64,000 nt of DNA from Zhongshania marina (GCF_002915595.1 NZ_PQGG01000042.1:1-64000), one strand, 5' to 3'; positions 1 to 6,802 are shown, counted from the first letter of the stretch. Notes: generated from the letters alone by a model not told the origin. Numbers and translations: made by a program.

Positions 1-2
1 TT

Positions 3-140
3 GCGTGTGGTATTACCAGCAAAGGCCCATGGCGCAGCTCCAAAACACCGGGGATTAATCAGACATTATCCAATGCCTATTTAAAATCTCAGGGGTTGTA
101 CGAATTGCGCGATGGCTGGATCAAGCTTCACCATTCTTAG
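3..140 (+). CDS. Group II intron reverse transcriptase/maturase, C-terminal fragment
   Basis: The only open frame at the left edge reads about 45 codons to a TAG at 138-140. It contains GPWRSSKTPGINQTLSN and then YLKSQGLYELRDGWIKLHHS, which has the pattern of the extreme C-terminus of group II intron-encoded proteins (W-R-x-S-K-T-P near the end, then 'GL-x-S/E-L-x-x-x-W-x-x-L-H'). The reverse transcriptase and maturase domains themselves would lie upstream and cannot be seen. Family knowledge says such proteins drive splicing and retrohoming of their own intron. It is immediately followed by the predicted intron RNA domains V/VI, which supports the call. Confidence 0.75.
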   Translation, partial: ACGITSKGPWRSSKTPGINQTLSNAYLKSQGLYELRDGWIKLHHS

Positions 141-144
141 TGAA

Positions 145-211
145 ACGCCCTGTGCGGATCCGCATGCAGGGTGTTGTGGGGGCTGAGGGTTAGAGACCCT
201 CGGCTACCCGA
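145..211 (+). ncRNA. Group II intron RNA domains V and VI
   Basis: Two consecutive hairpins follow the maturase stop. The first pairs CCCTGTGCGG with CCGCATGCAGGG around 148-170 and resembles the short catalytic domain V. The second pairs CTGAGGGT with ACCCTCGG around 183-203. A at position 206 interrupts the lower stem (GGG against CTACCC), as expected for the branch-point adenosine 7 or so bases before the 3' end. Assignment is by appearance and was not folded computationally. Confidence 0.6.
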
Positions 212-217
212 TTAGAT
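212..217 (-). other. Remnant of an attC core site split by the intron
   Basis: On the plus strand TTAGAT directly follows the intron end; with the intron removed it would complete GTTAGAT, the inverse of an R'' core site ATCTAAC. It lies five bases beyond the stop codon of the last mercury-unit gene, exactly where the attC of a leftward cassette would begin. Short motif, so the argument rests on its position. Confidence 0.5.
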
Positions 218-221
218 GCCA

Positions 222-437
222 TTACTCGCAACACTTGCCTTCCTGTATTGGAGGGCATTTAATCGTACCAAAGCTACAAAAAACACAACAATCTCCCGCA
301 TTTGGTTTTAGGACCCTTTTGCAGGACTCGCAGTCATAGAAATATTGGCATGCGTCAGTTGGCATGGTTTCTGTTTTTTGATGACCACAGTGGGGGCATG
401 TGATTTCCGATTGAAGCACTATGCCTGTGCTACGCAT
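222..437 (-). CDS. GDCCVxC-domain small cysteine-rich protein of the mer-type operon
   Basis: A 71-residue protein with an N-terminal CPHCG knuckle, further cysteines in the middle and the signature GDCCVFCSFGTIKCPP near residues 48-63. This matches the family NCBI names 'GDCCVxC domain-containing (seleno)protein', usually found beside small MerT-like transporters. Here all signature positions are cysteine, not selenocysteine. The many paired cysteines suggest soft-metal or zinc binding; the biochemical role is not established. Its start overlaps the end of the merT-like gene by 19 bases, so the two are probably translationally coupled and co-transcribed with merR. Confidence 0.8.
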   Translation of the reverse strand: MRSTGIVLQSEITCPHCGHQKTETMPTDACQYFYDCESCKRVLKPNAGDCCVFCSFGTIKCPPIQEGKCCE

Positions 438-802
438 TGATTACACCTCCTAGCTTCCAAAGTGTTCCAAATGGCAGCAACCATCAGCCCAACCAGCGCA
501 GAGTACAGTAGCCATCCCAGTAGCGAAATGTTGTAAACAACCACCAATGCACCAAAGCACACTACGGTTAAGGCTAATGGCCCGTACTTGCCATGTTTCC
601 GAAATGACAGAAACGCGCCGAAAACTGCCAGCAGGCCGAATATTTGCACGATGTACGCAATGTGCTCGGAGTAAGGCAGTAAAGCAGATAAACCGACTGT
701 GCTGGCAACGGAAGCAAGAAACGGAAGGCAGCAAGGAGCCGCAGCGGCTACCGCTGACACACTACTTCCGACACCACCAAAACTTAGAAGGGATTCTTTC
801 AT
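419..802 (-). CDS. merT: MerT-like mercuric ion transport protein
   Basis: A 127-residue inner-membrane protein with three to four hydrophobic helices. The first carries a vicinal cysteine pair preceded by proline (PCC, residues 23-25), as in MerT family transporters that pass Hg(II) through the membrane. The C-terminus adds a CxxC pair (C120, C123) in place of the cytoplasmic-loop cysteines of classical MerT. It lies just downstream of merR, behind a MerR-type operator, and overlaps the GDCCVxC gene. No merP or merA is visible, so reduction of the imported ion would have to be encoded elsewhere or the unit may act differently. MerC-like naming is a possible alternative. Confidence 0.75.
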   Translation of the reverse strand: MKESLLSFGGVGSSVSAVAAAAPCCLPFLASVASTVGLSALLPYSEHIAYIVQIFGLLAVFGAFLSFRKHGKYGPLALTVVCFGALVVVYNISLLGWLLYSALVGLMVAAIWNTLEARRCNQCVAQA

Positions 803-833
803 GGCATGAGACCTTGACTATTAAGACACGGTC

Positions 834-865
834 AGTGTAAATCCCGTACCTAAGTACGGCGTCAA
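834..865 (-). promoter_or_regulatory. MerR-type promoter/operator in front of merT
   Basis: Read leftward, a -35 TTGACG (rc of 860-865) and a -10 TACACT (rc of 834-839) are separated by 20 bp, the over-long spacer typical of MerR-activated promoters. The spacer holds a perfect dyad, CCGTAC-N4-GTACGG (844-859), very close to the mer operator of Tn501. The -35 overlaps the merR stop codon, so merR is read into its own target promoter. Confidence 0.85.
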
Positions 866-1257
866 TTCTTTTCTTCGATCAGGCTCTCTATGATGGGGCA
901 TCCCTCATAAGGCTTGCGATCTTTGCAACTGGCAACGGCTTGCTCCAAGACAGCTTCGATTTTGGCAAGATCATTCAATTTTTCACGCACCAGCAACAAC
1001 TTCCGGTTAGCTACGCTCTCGACCTCCGCGCAATCGTATGCTGAAAGCTCAAGCAGGGAGGAAATTTCCGACAGCGTGAACCCAAGCGCTTGAGCGCGCT
1101 TGATGAAATACAGACGATCACGGTGAGACGTCGAGTAGTGCCGGTTCTCGCCGTATGGGCGCTCCGGAATATCCAGAAGCCCCCGCCGCTGATAGTAACG
1201 AACCGTCTCGACCGAAACTCCTGCACTTTTAGCAAGTTCACCTATTCTCATGATCAT
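862..1257 (-). CDS. merR: Mercury-responsive transcriptional regulator MerR
   Basis: A 131-residue MerR-family regulator: N-terminal winged helix (IGELAKSAGVSVETVRYYQRRGLL, broken here by the family's usual V-E-T-V-R-Y-Y core), a long dimerisation helix and a C-terminal metal loop. Three cysteines, C76, C111 and C120, have spacings of 35 and 9 residues, the same as the Hg(II) ligands C82, C117 and C126 of Tn501 MerR. That makes mercury the likely signal instead of copper or lead. The start is 1257 or the second methionine at 1251. It begins only seven bases after the attC core site to its right, suggesting that merR opens a cassette. Confidence 0.9.
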   Translation of the reverse strand: MIMRIGELAKSAGVSVETVRYYQRRGLLDIPERPYGENRHYSTSHRDRLYFIKRAQALGFTLSEISSLLELSAYDCAEVESVANRKLLLVREKLNDLAKIEAVLEQAVASCKDRKPYEGCPIIESLIEEKN

Positions 1258-1264
1258 GGATGGC

Positions 1265-1402
1265 GTCTAACGCCCACGCCAGAGGCAGACGAAGTGGAGC
1301 ACCTTTTTGTGCAAAAATGAGCGTAGCGATTGCACAAAAAGGCGCGGAGCTTTGGCTGTCCCGCCGCGCTTTTCAGCGGCCAACTGCGCGTGATTGTTAT
1401 GC
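1265..1402 (-). repeat. Integron attC recombination site
   Basis: Read leftward the 138-bp element begins GCATAAC (1396-1402) and ends GTTAGAC (1265-1271), the latter a perfect GTTRRRY core. The arms continue to pair: CACGCGCAG near the left core faces the complement of CACGCCAG near the right core, with one extra base as expected for the L''-type box. The centre has a 13-bp hairpin stem, CCTTTTTGTGCAA against TTGCACAAAAAGG. Size, cores, unpaired base and central stem fit a marine-type attC. The leftmost core GCATAAC departs from RYYYAAC at one position. Confidence 0.75.
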
Positions 1403-1432
1403 TTTCTAGCTATATCTACCGAGATCATTATA

Positions 1433-1816
1433 TTATCGATATTTCTTTTTGTAATTTTTAAATATTAGTAAGGAGACCGTAACTAGGTATGCTATGTAAA
1501 TACTGTCCGACCAGGTTAAACCATCAAATAAATCGTGAGAGTAATCTTTACACCTTCCATTCCGGCACGAAGCAAGACCATAAACTCCAACTGTAACGGC
1601 ACCCAAGAGAGTAACAACCTTAGATCGTATATCTGGAAAAAAGTACTTTGAATAAAGAATATAGATCGCGATAAAAAGTACTACACCAAAAGCCGCCACC
1701 TGATAATTATTTGTGCGCATTAGGATAATTGGCACAAAAAGCACTCCCAATGGGACAGCCACTTCTTCTCTCTCATTTAGCCGTCTCATATCCGATCTAG
1801 CAAAGAGCAAAGACAT
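1433..1816 (-). CDS. Integron-cassette gene for a small membrane protein of unknown function
   Basis: A 127-residue product with about four hydrophobic segments (roughly residues 20-35, 42-60, 66-82 and 104-119) separated by short charged loops and a lysine/arginine-rich C-terminus. I do not recognise the family. The base composition is clearly more AT-rich than the flagellar genes nearby. It is read leftward and ends 31 bases before the attC site, the usual arrangement of a gene cassette. A start at 1816 or at the internal methionine at 1789 is possible; neither has a convincing ribosome-binding site, as is common in cassettes. Confidence 0.6.
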   Translation of the reverse strand: MSLLFARSDMRRLNEREEVAVPLGVLFVPIILMRTNNYQVAAFGVVLFIAIYILYSKYFFPDIRSKVVTLLGAVTVGVYGLASCRNGRCKDYSHDLFDGLTWSDSIYIAYLVTVSLLIFKNYKKKYR

Positions 1817-2270
1817 AACATTTGAATATACGGCGTGCTCGTTTTTCCAAAAATGGATATCCGGTCAAGCGGCACGAATGTATTGATTTTATTAGAGAAA
1901 ATGGGGGTGGAATAGAGGCCACGCAATGGGAAAACGAGCGCGCGCATATGTAATTTTGGTGATGTCTCATATGTCTTACCCCAAGTCCCTATGTGGCTGA
2001 TCTTACAAAATTTTTTATTGGCAGAACTGAAAAAACGAGCGTTCCGCTCCGATAAACCGAGCATAAATCCTAGCGAAGAAAAAATATACAGTTAATACAG
2101 CCAGAATTGATGCCGATGTTTGTAATTATCGTATGTTCGCTAATGTGATGTTTAGGCTTTATTACGAGCTATAGCTAAAATCCCTTTGGTAACGGGGAGT
2201 CGTACCGAGAAAACATTACTTTTGCCTGCGCATAGTTCAACTTCTCTGCCAAATTATGGATTAATCCAAA
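1817..2270. other. Intergenic stretch without a recognisable gene
   Basis: AT-rich sequence between the cassette gene and the heptamer satellite. It holds short open frames only, with no recognisable protein motif, no integron integrase and no second convincing attC. It probably contains the right border of the cassette cluster. Confidence 0.5.
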
Positions 2271-2438
2271 CACCCGACACCCGACACCCGACACCCGACA
2301 CCCGACACCCGACACCCGACACCCGACACCCGACACCGGACACCGGACACCGGACACCGGACACCGGACACCCGACACCGGACACCCGACGCCCGACACC
2401 CGACACCCGACACCCGCCATCCGACACCCTCCATCCGA
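2271..2438. repeat. Heptanucleotide tandem repeat (about 24 copies)
   Basis: The unit CACCCGA is repeated head to tail, with runs of the variant CACCGGA between 2335 and 2380 and decayed copies (CATCCGA, CACCCTC) at the right end. Because seven is not a multiple of three and the unit contains no stop in either strand, all frames are open across it; the predicted proline/threonine or valine/glycine repeats are artefacts. It lies between the cassette region and the fliL promoter. Copy number is likely to vary between strains by slippage. Confidence 0.9.
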
Positions 2439-2583
2439 CAAAACCTACACCCGCTGTGGTTATTACTAATGGTGCCAATTTTCTGTGTTGATACAGTGGC
2501 TCAGGGTTTTGCCAAGTCCGCCAAATTATTGTCGTTTTTATCTTCTGTTTTAGTAAGTTGCTGTTATTTAAAGATAAATTTGG

Positions 2584-2601
2584 TTGGCATAGGGCTTGCT
2601 C
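2584..2601 (+). promoter_or_regulatory. Sigma-54 (RpoN) promoter of the fliL operon
   Basis: TTGGCATAGGGCTTGCT has the -24 GG (2586-2587) and -12 GC (2598-2599) dinucleotides exactly ten bases apart and matches TGGCAC-N5-TTGCW at most positions. Transcription would begin near 2611, about 40 bases before the fliL start. This also rules out translation starting at 2596. Confidence 0.8.
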
Positions 2602-2652
2602 TATCTCTGTAGGAATGCTGATTTTGTGGCGGCTAAGGAATTAGGAAGAGCT

Positions 2653-3120
2653 ATGAATAAGAAGATTATTATGATCGCAGTGCAGGTGTTGGTCTTGGCC
2701 GGCGCAGTGGGGGGGACATGGTTTTTTATGAGTGATCCCGCACCCGAGCCTGTGGCCGGTGACGAAGCCAGCGCTGAAGCTGCTGCCGCCAGTCAGAAAA
2801 AAGAACCTGAGTATTACAGCTTGTCGCCGTCCTTTGTTGTGAATTTGCAGGGCGAGCGCAATATTCGATTTTTAATGATAGAAATTGATTTGATGTCGCG
2901 TCGCGATGATGTGTTCTCGCGTATTGAACAATACGAGCCGCGTATTCGGAATGACCTTCTTATGTTGTTTAGCAATTTGGATCGCGAAGCCGTCGCGACC
3001 GTTGAGCAGCGCCAGAATCTTCAGGAGCAAGCCTTAGTCACAATCAATGGTGTATTGAATTCCGAATCTGGTAAGGGCGGTGTAGAGGCCGTTTACTTTA
3101 CCAAGTTTGTGATTCAGTGA
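2653..3120 (+). CDS. fliL: Flagellar basal-body-associated protein FliL
   Basis: A 155-residue protein with a short cytoplasmic N-terminus, one membrane helix (about residues 5-24), an alanine/glutamate-rich linker and a periplasmic domain with the FliL pattern 'YYSLSPSFVVNLQGERNIRFLMI'-like strand followed by the acidic-basic helix region. FliL surrounds the stator in the basal body and supports motor torque. The start at 2653 was chosen because AGGAAGAG precedes it and because an upstream start would fall inside the sigma-54 promoter. It is the first gene of the flagellar export operon, ten bases before fliM. fliK, which often precedes fliL, is not present. Confidence 0.92.
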   Translation: MNKKIIMIAVQVLVLAGAVGGTWFFMSDPAPEPVAGDEASAEAAAASQKKEPEYYSLSPSFVVNLQGERNIRFLMIEIDLMSRRDDVFSRIEQYEPRIRNDLLMLFSNLDREAVATVEQRQNLQEQALVTINGVLNSESGKGGVEAVYFTKFVIQ

Positions 3121-3130
3121 GGGTGAGGGC

Positions 3131-4078
3131 ATGAGCAATATTCTCGATCCCGAAGAATTAGAAGCCTTAATGGCCGGCGAAGATGAGAATGATCCTAGCC
3201 GCGCTAAATATAATTTGGCCCGTCAAGACTACGCTATTCAGCGTTTGATTCCGGCTTTGTCACTTATTCAGTCGCAATTTGCTACCGCAACCAGAGACCG
3301 CATGCGTGAGTTTGTGTCGTCGGTTGATGCGGTGCGGGTCGATAAAATCACGGTAATGAAATTTGACGAAATGCTGAATACCTTGCCGGCGCCTTGCAGT
3401 ATTTCAGTAGTACGTGGTTTGCCGATGAACGCCAATATTTTACTGGCCTTTGAATCTGATTTGGTTTTCCAGATGGTTGATCGCTATTTCGGTGGTTCCG
3501 GCAGCCTTCAAAAAGGTCAGCGCGAACAGTTGTCAGTGTCGGAATTTAGTTTTATGGAAATGCTGAATGCTGCGCTGCTAAGCGACATTGGCACAGCTTG
3601 GAAATCCGTCATTAAAACTGAGCCAAGTATCGCTGCCCAGGTGAGTGACCCGCGTATGTTGGACAGTATTGGCGAGGCAGATTCACTGGTTGCGACTCGC
3701 TTTATTGTCAATGTGGGTGAGTTTTCTGGTGGGCTTTGGTCGATAGTGCCATGGAGTGCCATAGACGCGGTGCGAGACAGTTTAAGTGATCCTGCCAAGC
3801 CGGCCACAAAGGCCTCAAGCGCAGATTGGCGCGAGCGCCTGCGGGAGGGTTTAGAGATGGCACCCATAGAGTTGGTAGCCATTCTTGCGCAAACCCGCAT
3901 GAGCTTGAAGCGCGTTTCTTTACTTAAAGTGGGCGACGTTATCGATATTCCGTCGGCGGAAGACGTTGTACTTATGATCGATGACACGCCGTTTATGTAC
4001 GGTCGATTTGGCAGCAATGATGAAAAATTAGCTGTTCGCTTGACCGGCAGGTCGGAAACGAATCGACACCAGCATTGA
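3131..4078 (+). CDS. fliM: Flagellar motor switch protein FliM
   Basis: 315 residues. The N-terminus 'LDPEELEALM' resembles the CheY-P binding segment (usually LSQxEIDALL); the middle is the CheC-like domain, including a GGSG-type loop near residue 120, and the C-terminal 80 residues form the SpoA domain that binds FliN. FliM forms the C-ring of the motor and switches rotation when phospho-CheY binds. It sits between fliL and fliN as in most gammaproteobacteria. The chemotaxis genes that would supply CheY are not in this window. Confidence 0.95.
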   Translation: MSNILDPEELEALMAGEDENDPSRAKYNLARQDYAIQRLIPALSLIQSQFATATRDRMREFVSSVDAVRVDKITVMKFDEMLNTLPAPCSISVVRGLPMNANILLAFESDLVFQMVDRYFGGSGSLQKGQREQLSVSEFSFMEMLNAALLSDIGTAWKSVIKTEPSIAAQVSDPRMLDSIGEADSLVATRFIVNVGEFSGGLWSIVPWSAIDAVRDSLSDPAKPATKASSADWRERLREGLEMAPIELVAILAQTRMSLKRVSLLKVGDVIDIPSAEDVVLMIDDTPFMYGRFGSNDEKLAVRLTGRSETNRHQH

Positions 4079-4087
4079 GGACGAAGG

Positions 4088-4459
4088 ATGACTGATCAAA
4101 TTAATAGCGGCAGCGAGGCTCCAGCACAAGAAAGCGCTGCACTGACTGAAAAAAATACCACCAACACCACTGCGGAAAGAACAGGAAGCGGGCGCATGAG
4201 TAAGGATATGAGTCTGGATATGATTATGGACGTCAATGTTAGCGTTGCCGTTGAAGTGGGTAGAACAAAAATGAGTATCCGAGATCTGCGTGATTTGAAT
4301 CAGGGCGCGATTATTGAACTAGATCGCGCGGCAGGTACGCCCTTGGATGTGCTGGTGAATGGCACGCTGGTGGCCCGTGGCGAGATTGTTGTGGTGAAGG
4401 AAAAATACGGCATCATGCTAACCGAAGTGGTTGGTCAAGATGATCGCGAGCGTCACTAA
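4088..4459 (+). CDS. fliN: Flagellar motor switch protein FliN
   Basis: 123 residues: a polar, low-complexity N-terminus of about 40 residues and a C-terminal SpoA domain with the diagnostic 'VSVEVGRTKMSIRDL' type start, followed by 'GAIIELDR', 'LVNG' and 'ARGEIVVV'. FliN completes the C-ring and docks the FliH-FliI export ATPase. It lies nine bases after fliM and overlaps the fliO start by one base (TAATG), so translation is probably coupled. Confidence 0.95.
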   Translation: MTDQINSGSEAPAQESAALTEKNTTNTTAERTGSGRMSKDMSLDMIMDVNVSVAVEVGRTKMSIRDLRDLNQGAIIELDRAAGTPLDVLVNGTLVARGEIVVVKEKYGIMLTEVVGQDDRERH

Positions 4460-4947
4460 TGCGTCAGTCAGTAGCTTGCCTCACGCTTAGTGCAATTCGC
4501 CTGCCGCTTAGTTTGGCTGCCGCAGTGCTGTCGCAGTCATTGTGGGCGGAGGAGCTAGCGACGAAATCAGCGCCTGCAGCGAATTTGCCCGCTGGGCCGT
4601 CTTTTGATGTTACTGGAATGATTGGCAGCTTACTGTTTGTTATTTTATGCATCGTCGGTCTAATGTGGTTGCTAAAACGCAGCCGCTTGGTGGCGGCAAC
4701 TGGGCAGAGTGGTGTGAGCTTGGTATCGCAAATTCCGCTCAGCATGAAAGAGAAATTAATTGTTGTGCAGGTAGGTGACGAAAAATTGTTGCTGGGTTGC
4801 ACTGCGGCGGCAATCAATACATTGCATAGCTGGCCCTCTGCGCCAGACGATGAGAACACCAAGCCGCCAGAGTCGGCCTTTGCAAAATTATTGGCTAAGC
4901 GTCAGCTGACTGCAGCTAGCAGTAGCAAAACGGGGGAGCAGCTATGA
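4459..4947 (+). CDS. fliO: Flagellar biosynthesis protein FliO
   Basis: 162 residues with a signal-like hydrophobic N-terminus, a second membrane helix around residues 52-70 ('IGSLLFVILCIVGLMWLL') followed by a basic stop-transfer KRSR, and a cytoplasmic domain. FliO assists assembly of the FliP ring of the export gate. Sequence conservation in FliO is low, so the assignment leans on topology and on its fixed place between fliN and fliP. It overlaps fliP by four bases (ATGA). Confidence 0.88.
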   Translation: MRQSVACLTLSAIRLPLSLAAAVLSQSLWAEELATKSAPAANLPAGPSFDVTGMIGSLLFVILCIVGLMWLLKRSRLVAATGQSGVSLVSQIPLSMKEKLIVVQVGDEKLLLGCTAAAINTLHSWPSAPDDENTKPPESAFAKLLAKRQLTAASSSKTGEQL

Positions 4948-5690
4948 AGTTCTCGCGCATTGCAATATTGTTTTGCTTATGTGGATTTCCTCTATTAGCC
5001 GACGCTGCGTCTCTGGCCTTGCCGGCGGTGACCTCGGTGCCGACACCGGCTGGTGGTCAAGAATATACCGTGTCGCTGCAATTATTGGCGGTGATGACGG
5101 CGCTGACCCTATTGCCAGCGATACTTCTAGGCATGACCGCCTTTACCCGTATTATGATTGTGTTGTCGATACTGCGGCAGGCACTGGGCACGGGCCAAAC
5201 ACCATCGAATCAAATTTTGTTGAGTCTCGCGCTGTTTCTTACCCTATTTATTATGCACCCCGTTGCAGAGATAGCGTATACCGATGCCATCAAGCCTTAT
5301 ATTGCTGAAGAGATAAGTTTTGATCAGGCATTAGAAAGTGGCTTTCAACCCTTTCGTGAATTTATGTTGCGGCAAACCCGCGAAGAAGATATCGGCCGCT
5401 TTGCAGAAATTGCCGGCATGCAGCAATTTGATAAGCCCGAAGACGTACCCTTCACTATTTTGATGGCCTCGTTTTTGACCAGCGAATTAAAAACGGCCTT
5501 CCAAATTGGCTTTCTCATTTTTATTCCATTTGTGGTTATCGACCTAGTTGTGGCCAGCGTTCTGATGTCGATGGGTATGATGATGCTGTCGCCAATGATG
5601 ATCTCGCTGCCCTTTAAAATTATGTTATTTGTTTTGGTAGATGGCTGGGGCTTGGTGATGGGTTCCTTGGCGGCGAGTTTCTATCAATGA
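4944..5690 (+). CDS. fliP: Flagellar export gate protein FliP
   Basis: 248 residues with a cleavable-looking signal peptide (residues 1-21) and four membrane helices. Conserved FliP motifs include 'TSFTRIMIVLSILRQALG'-like sequence near residue 68, 'QPFREFM' near 132, and 'VPFTILMASFLTSELKTAFQIGF' region near 170-190. FliP forms the five-subunit ring at the core of the type III export gate with FliQ and FliR. Length and order are standard. Confidence 0.95.
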   Translation: MKFSRIAILFCLCGFPLLADAASLALPAVTSVPTPAGGQEYTVSLQLLAVMTALTLLPAILLGMTAFTRIMIVLSILRQALGTGQTPSNQILLSLALFLTLFIMHPVAEIAYTDAIKPYIAEEISFDQALESGFQPFREFMLRQTREEDIGRFAEIAGMQQFDKPEDVPFTILMASFLTSELKTAFQIGFLIFIPFVVIDLVVASVLMSMGMMMLSPMMISLPFKIMLFVLVDGWGLVMGSLAASFYQ

Positions 5691-5745
5691 CGACTTCAAC
5701 GGCAGTGGCAATAGCCGCGATAAACCAATTCAATGAGGCCTTGCT

Positions 5746-6015
5746 ATGAATGCAGACACGGTAATCGAGATCGGTCGTCAGGCTATGAACGTCACCGTTT
5801 TATTGGCCGCGCCCTTGTTGCTATCGGCTTTGGCCGCCGGTTTGGCTATTGGTATGTTTCAGGCTGCCACTCAAATTCAAGACATGACCCTAAGTTTTAT
5901 TCCTAAGTTAGTTGTACTGATTGTTGTTATGGGAGTGACGGGGCCTTGGATGTTGGGTCAGATAGTTGATTATACCCGCCAATTATTCGCCATGATTCCG
6001 AGTTTGGTCGGGTAA
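5746..6015 (+). CDS. fliQ: Flagellar export gate protein FliQ
   Basis: 89 residues with two membrane helices (about 17-37 and 55-75) and the conserved 'ATQIQDMTLSFIPK' loop between them. FliQ packs four copies around the FliP-FliR core of the export gate. It follows fliP by 55 bases, the longest gap in this part of the operon, and precedes fliR by seven. Confidence 0.95.
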   Translation: MNADTVIEIGRQAMNVTVLLAAPLLLSALAAGLAIGMFQAATQIQDMTLSFIPKLVVLIVVMGVTGPWMLGQIVDYTRQLFAMIPSLVG

Positions 6016-6022
6016 GTGTGAC

Positions 6023-6799
6023 ATGATCGCGCCGACGGCAGACCAGCTTAGTATTATGCTTGCATCCGCTTGGCTGCCGTTTCTGCGTATTGGCGGTGCC
6101 ATGCTCACTGCGCCATTGTTTAGCGCTGCCTATATTCCGCCACGGGCGCGTATTCTCCTTTCAGTTTTTATCACCGCCGCCATATTACCTATGTTGCCTG
6201 CACCACCGGTGATGAATTTAATCGGCTACCAGGCTATTTTTTTAGCCGCCAATGAATTGCTTATTGGCGTATGTATCGGTTTTATCGTGCAGCTGGTGTT
6301 TGACGCCATTATTCTTGCCGGCCAGCTTATTGCGATGGGAATGGGGCTTGGTTTTGCCATGATGGTAGATCCCCAGCGCGGCGCTCAAGTGCCGGTGTTA
6401 TCACAGTTTTTATTGATTTTTACCATGCTTATTTTTGTCGCTATGAATGGCCATATCGACTTTCTCGCCTTGTTGGCGCGCAGTTTTGAGTATTGGCCGG
6501 TAGGTGGCGATGGTGTTTCGCCAGATCAACTCAAAATAGTGTGGGTGCGCGGTGCAGAGCTGTTTACCGGCGCGATACGGGTGGCTATCCCTGCTGTTGT
6601 GGCTTTGTTAGTGGTACAGCTCGCCGTTGGTATTGTGAGTCGCGCCGCGCCGACCTTGAACTTGTTTGCGGTGGGTTTTCCTATTGCGATGCTAATTGGG
6701 TTTTTGGTGGTTGATCGTTTGCTGCCAAATTTATTGCCACAACTTACGTCTATGTTGGGCAGCGCATTCATTGCTGTCGAACTGTTTCTCGGAGCCTAG
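6023..6799 (+). CDS. fliR: Flagellar export gate protein FliR
   Basis: 258 residues with about six membrane helices. FliR-type sequences are seen at 'LPFLRIGGAMLTAPLF' (residues 19-34), 'ELLIGVCIGF' (about 80) and 'GLGFAMMVDPQRG' (about 108). A single FliR completes the helical FliP5Q4R1 gate. Its stop is four bases before flhB, whose product contacts FliR. Confidence 0.95.
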   Translation: MIAPTADQLSIMLASAWLPFLRIGGAMLTAPLFSAAYIPPRARILLSVFITAAILPMLPAPPVMNLIGYQAIFLAANELLIGVCIGFIVQLVFDAIILAGQLIAMGMGLGFAMMVDPQRGAQVPVLSQFLLIFTMLIFVAMNGHIDFLALLARSFEYWPVGGDGVSPDQLKIVWVRGAELFTGAIRVAIPAVVALLVVQLAVGIVSRAAPTLNLFAVGFPIAMLIGFLVVDRLLPNLLPQLTSMLGSAFIAVELFLGA

Positions 6800-6802
6800 T
6801 AT

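Larger units (their letters stand above)
1..212 (+). mobile_element. 3' end of a group II intron (group IIC-attC type), truncated by the window edge
   Basis: The stretch combines the C-terminus of an intron maturase (stop at 138-140) with two RNA stem-loops that look like intron domains V and VI, and it ends in CTACCCGATT, the kind of 3' end usual for these elements. The following bases TTAGAT match the inner part of an inverted integron core site (GTTRRRY). The intron is read rightward while the cassette genes next to it are read leftward. Group IIC-attC introns are known to insert into attC sites in that opposite orientation. The 5' part of the intron lies outside the window, so subclass is inferred from insertion context and from the 3' end only. 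Confidence 0.75.

Noticed and set aside
1805-1900. Possible second attC upstream of the cassette gene (GTTATGT overlapping its start)
   Set aside because: Only one core-like heptamer is present; no pairing arm or second core could be found, so it fails the attC pattern.
1786-2064. Leftward 92-residue open frame upstream of the cassette gene
   Set aside because: It overlaps the cassette gene, has no recognisable motif and an irregular composition; I see no support for translation.
2271-2438. CRISPR-like array
   Set aside because: Units are seven bases in direct contact with no spacers, and no cas gene occurs in the window.
2175-2491. Open frames on both strands through the heptamer repeat (proline/threonine or glycine/valine repeat proteins)
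   Set aside because: The seven-base unit has no stop in any frame, so openness is automatic; there is no ribosome-binding site and no non-repeat domain.
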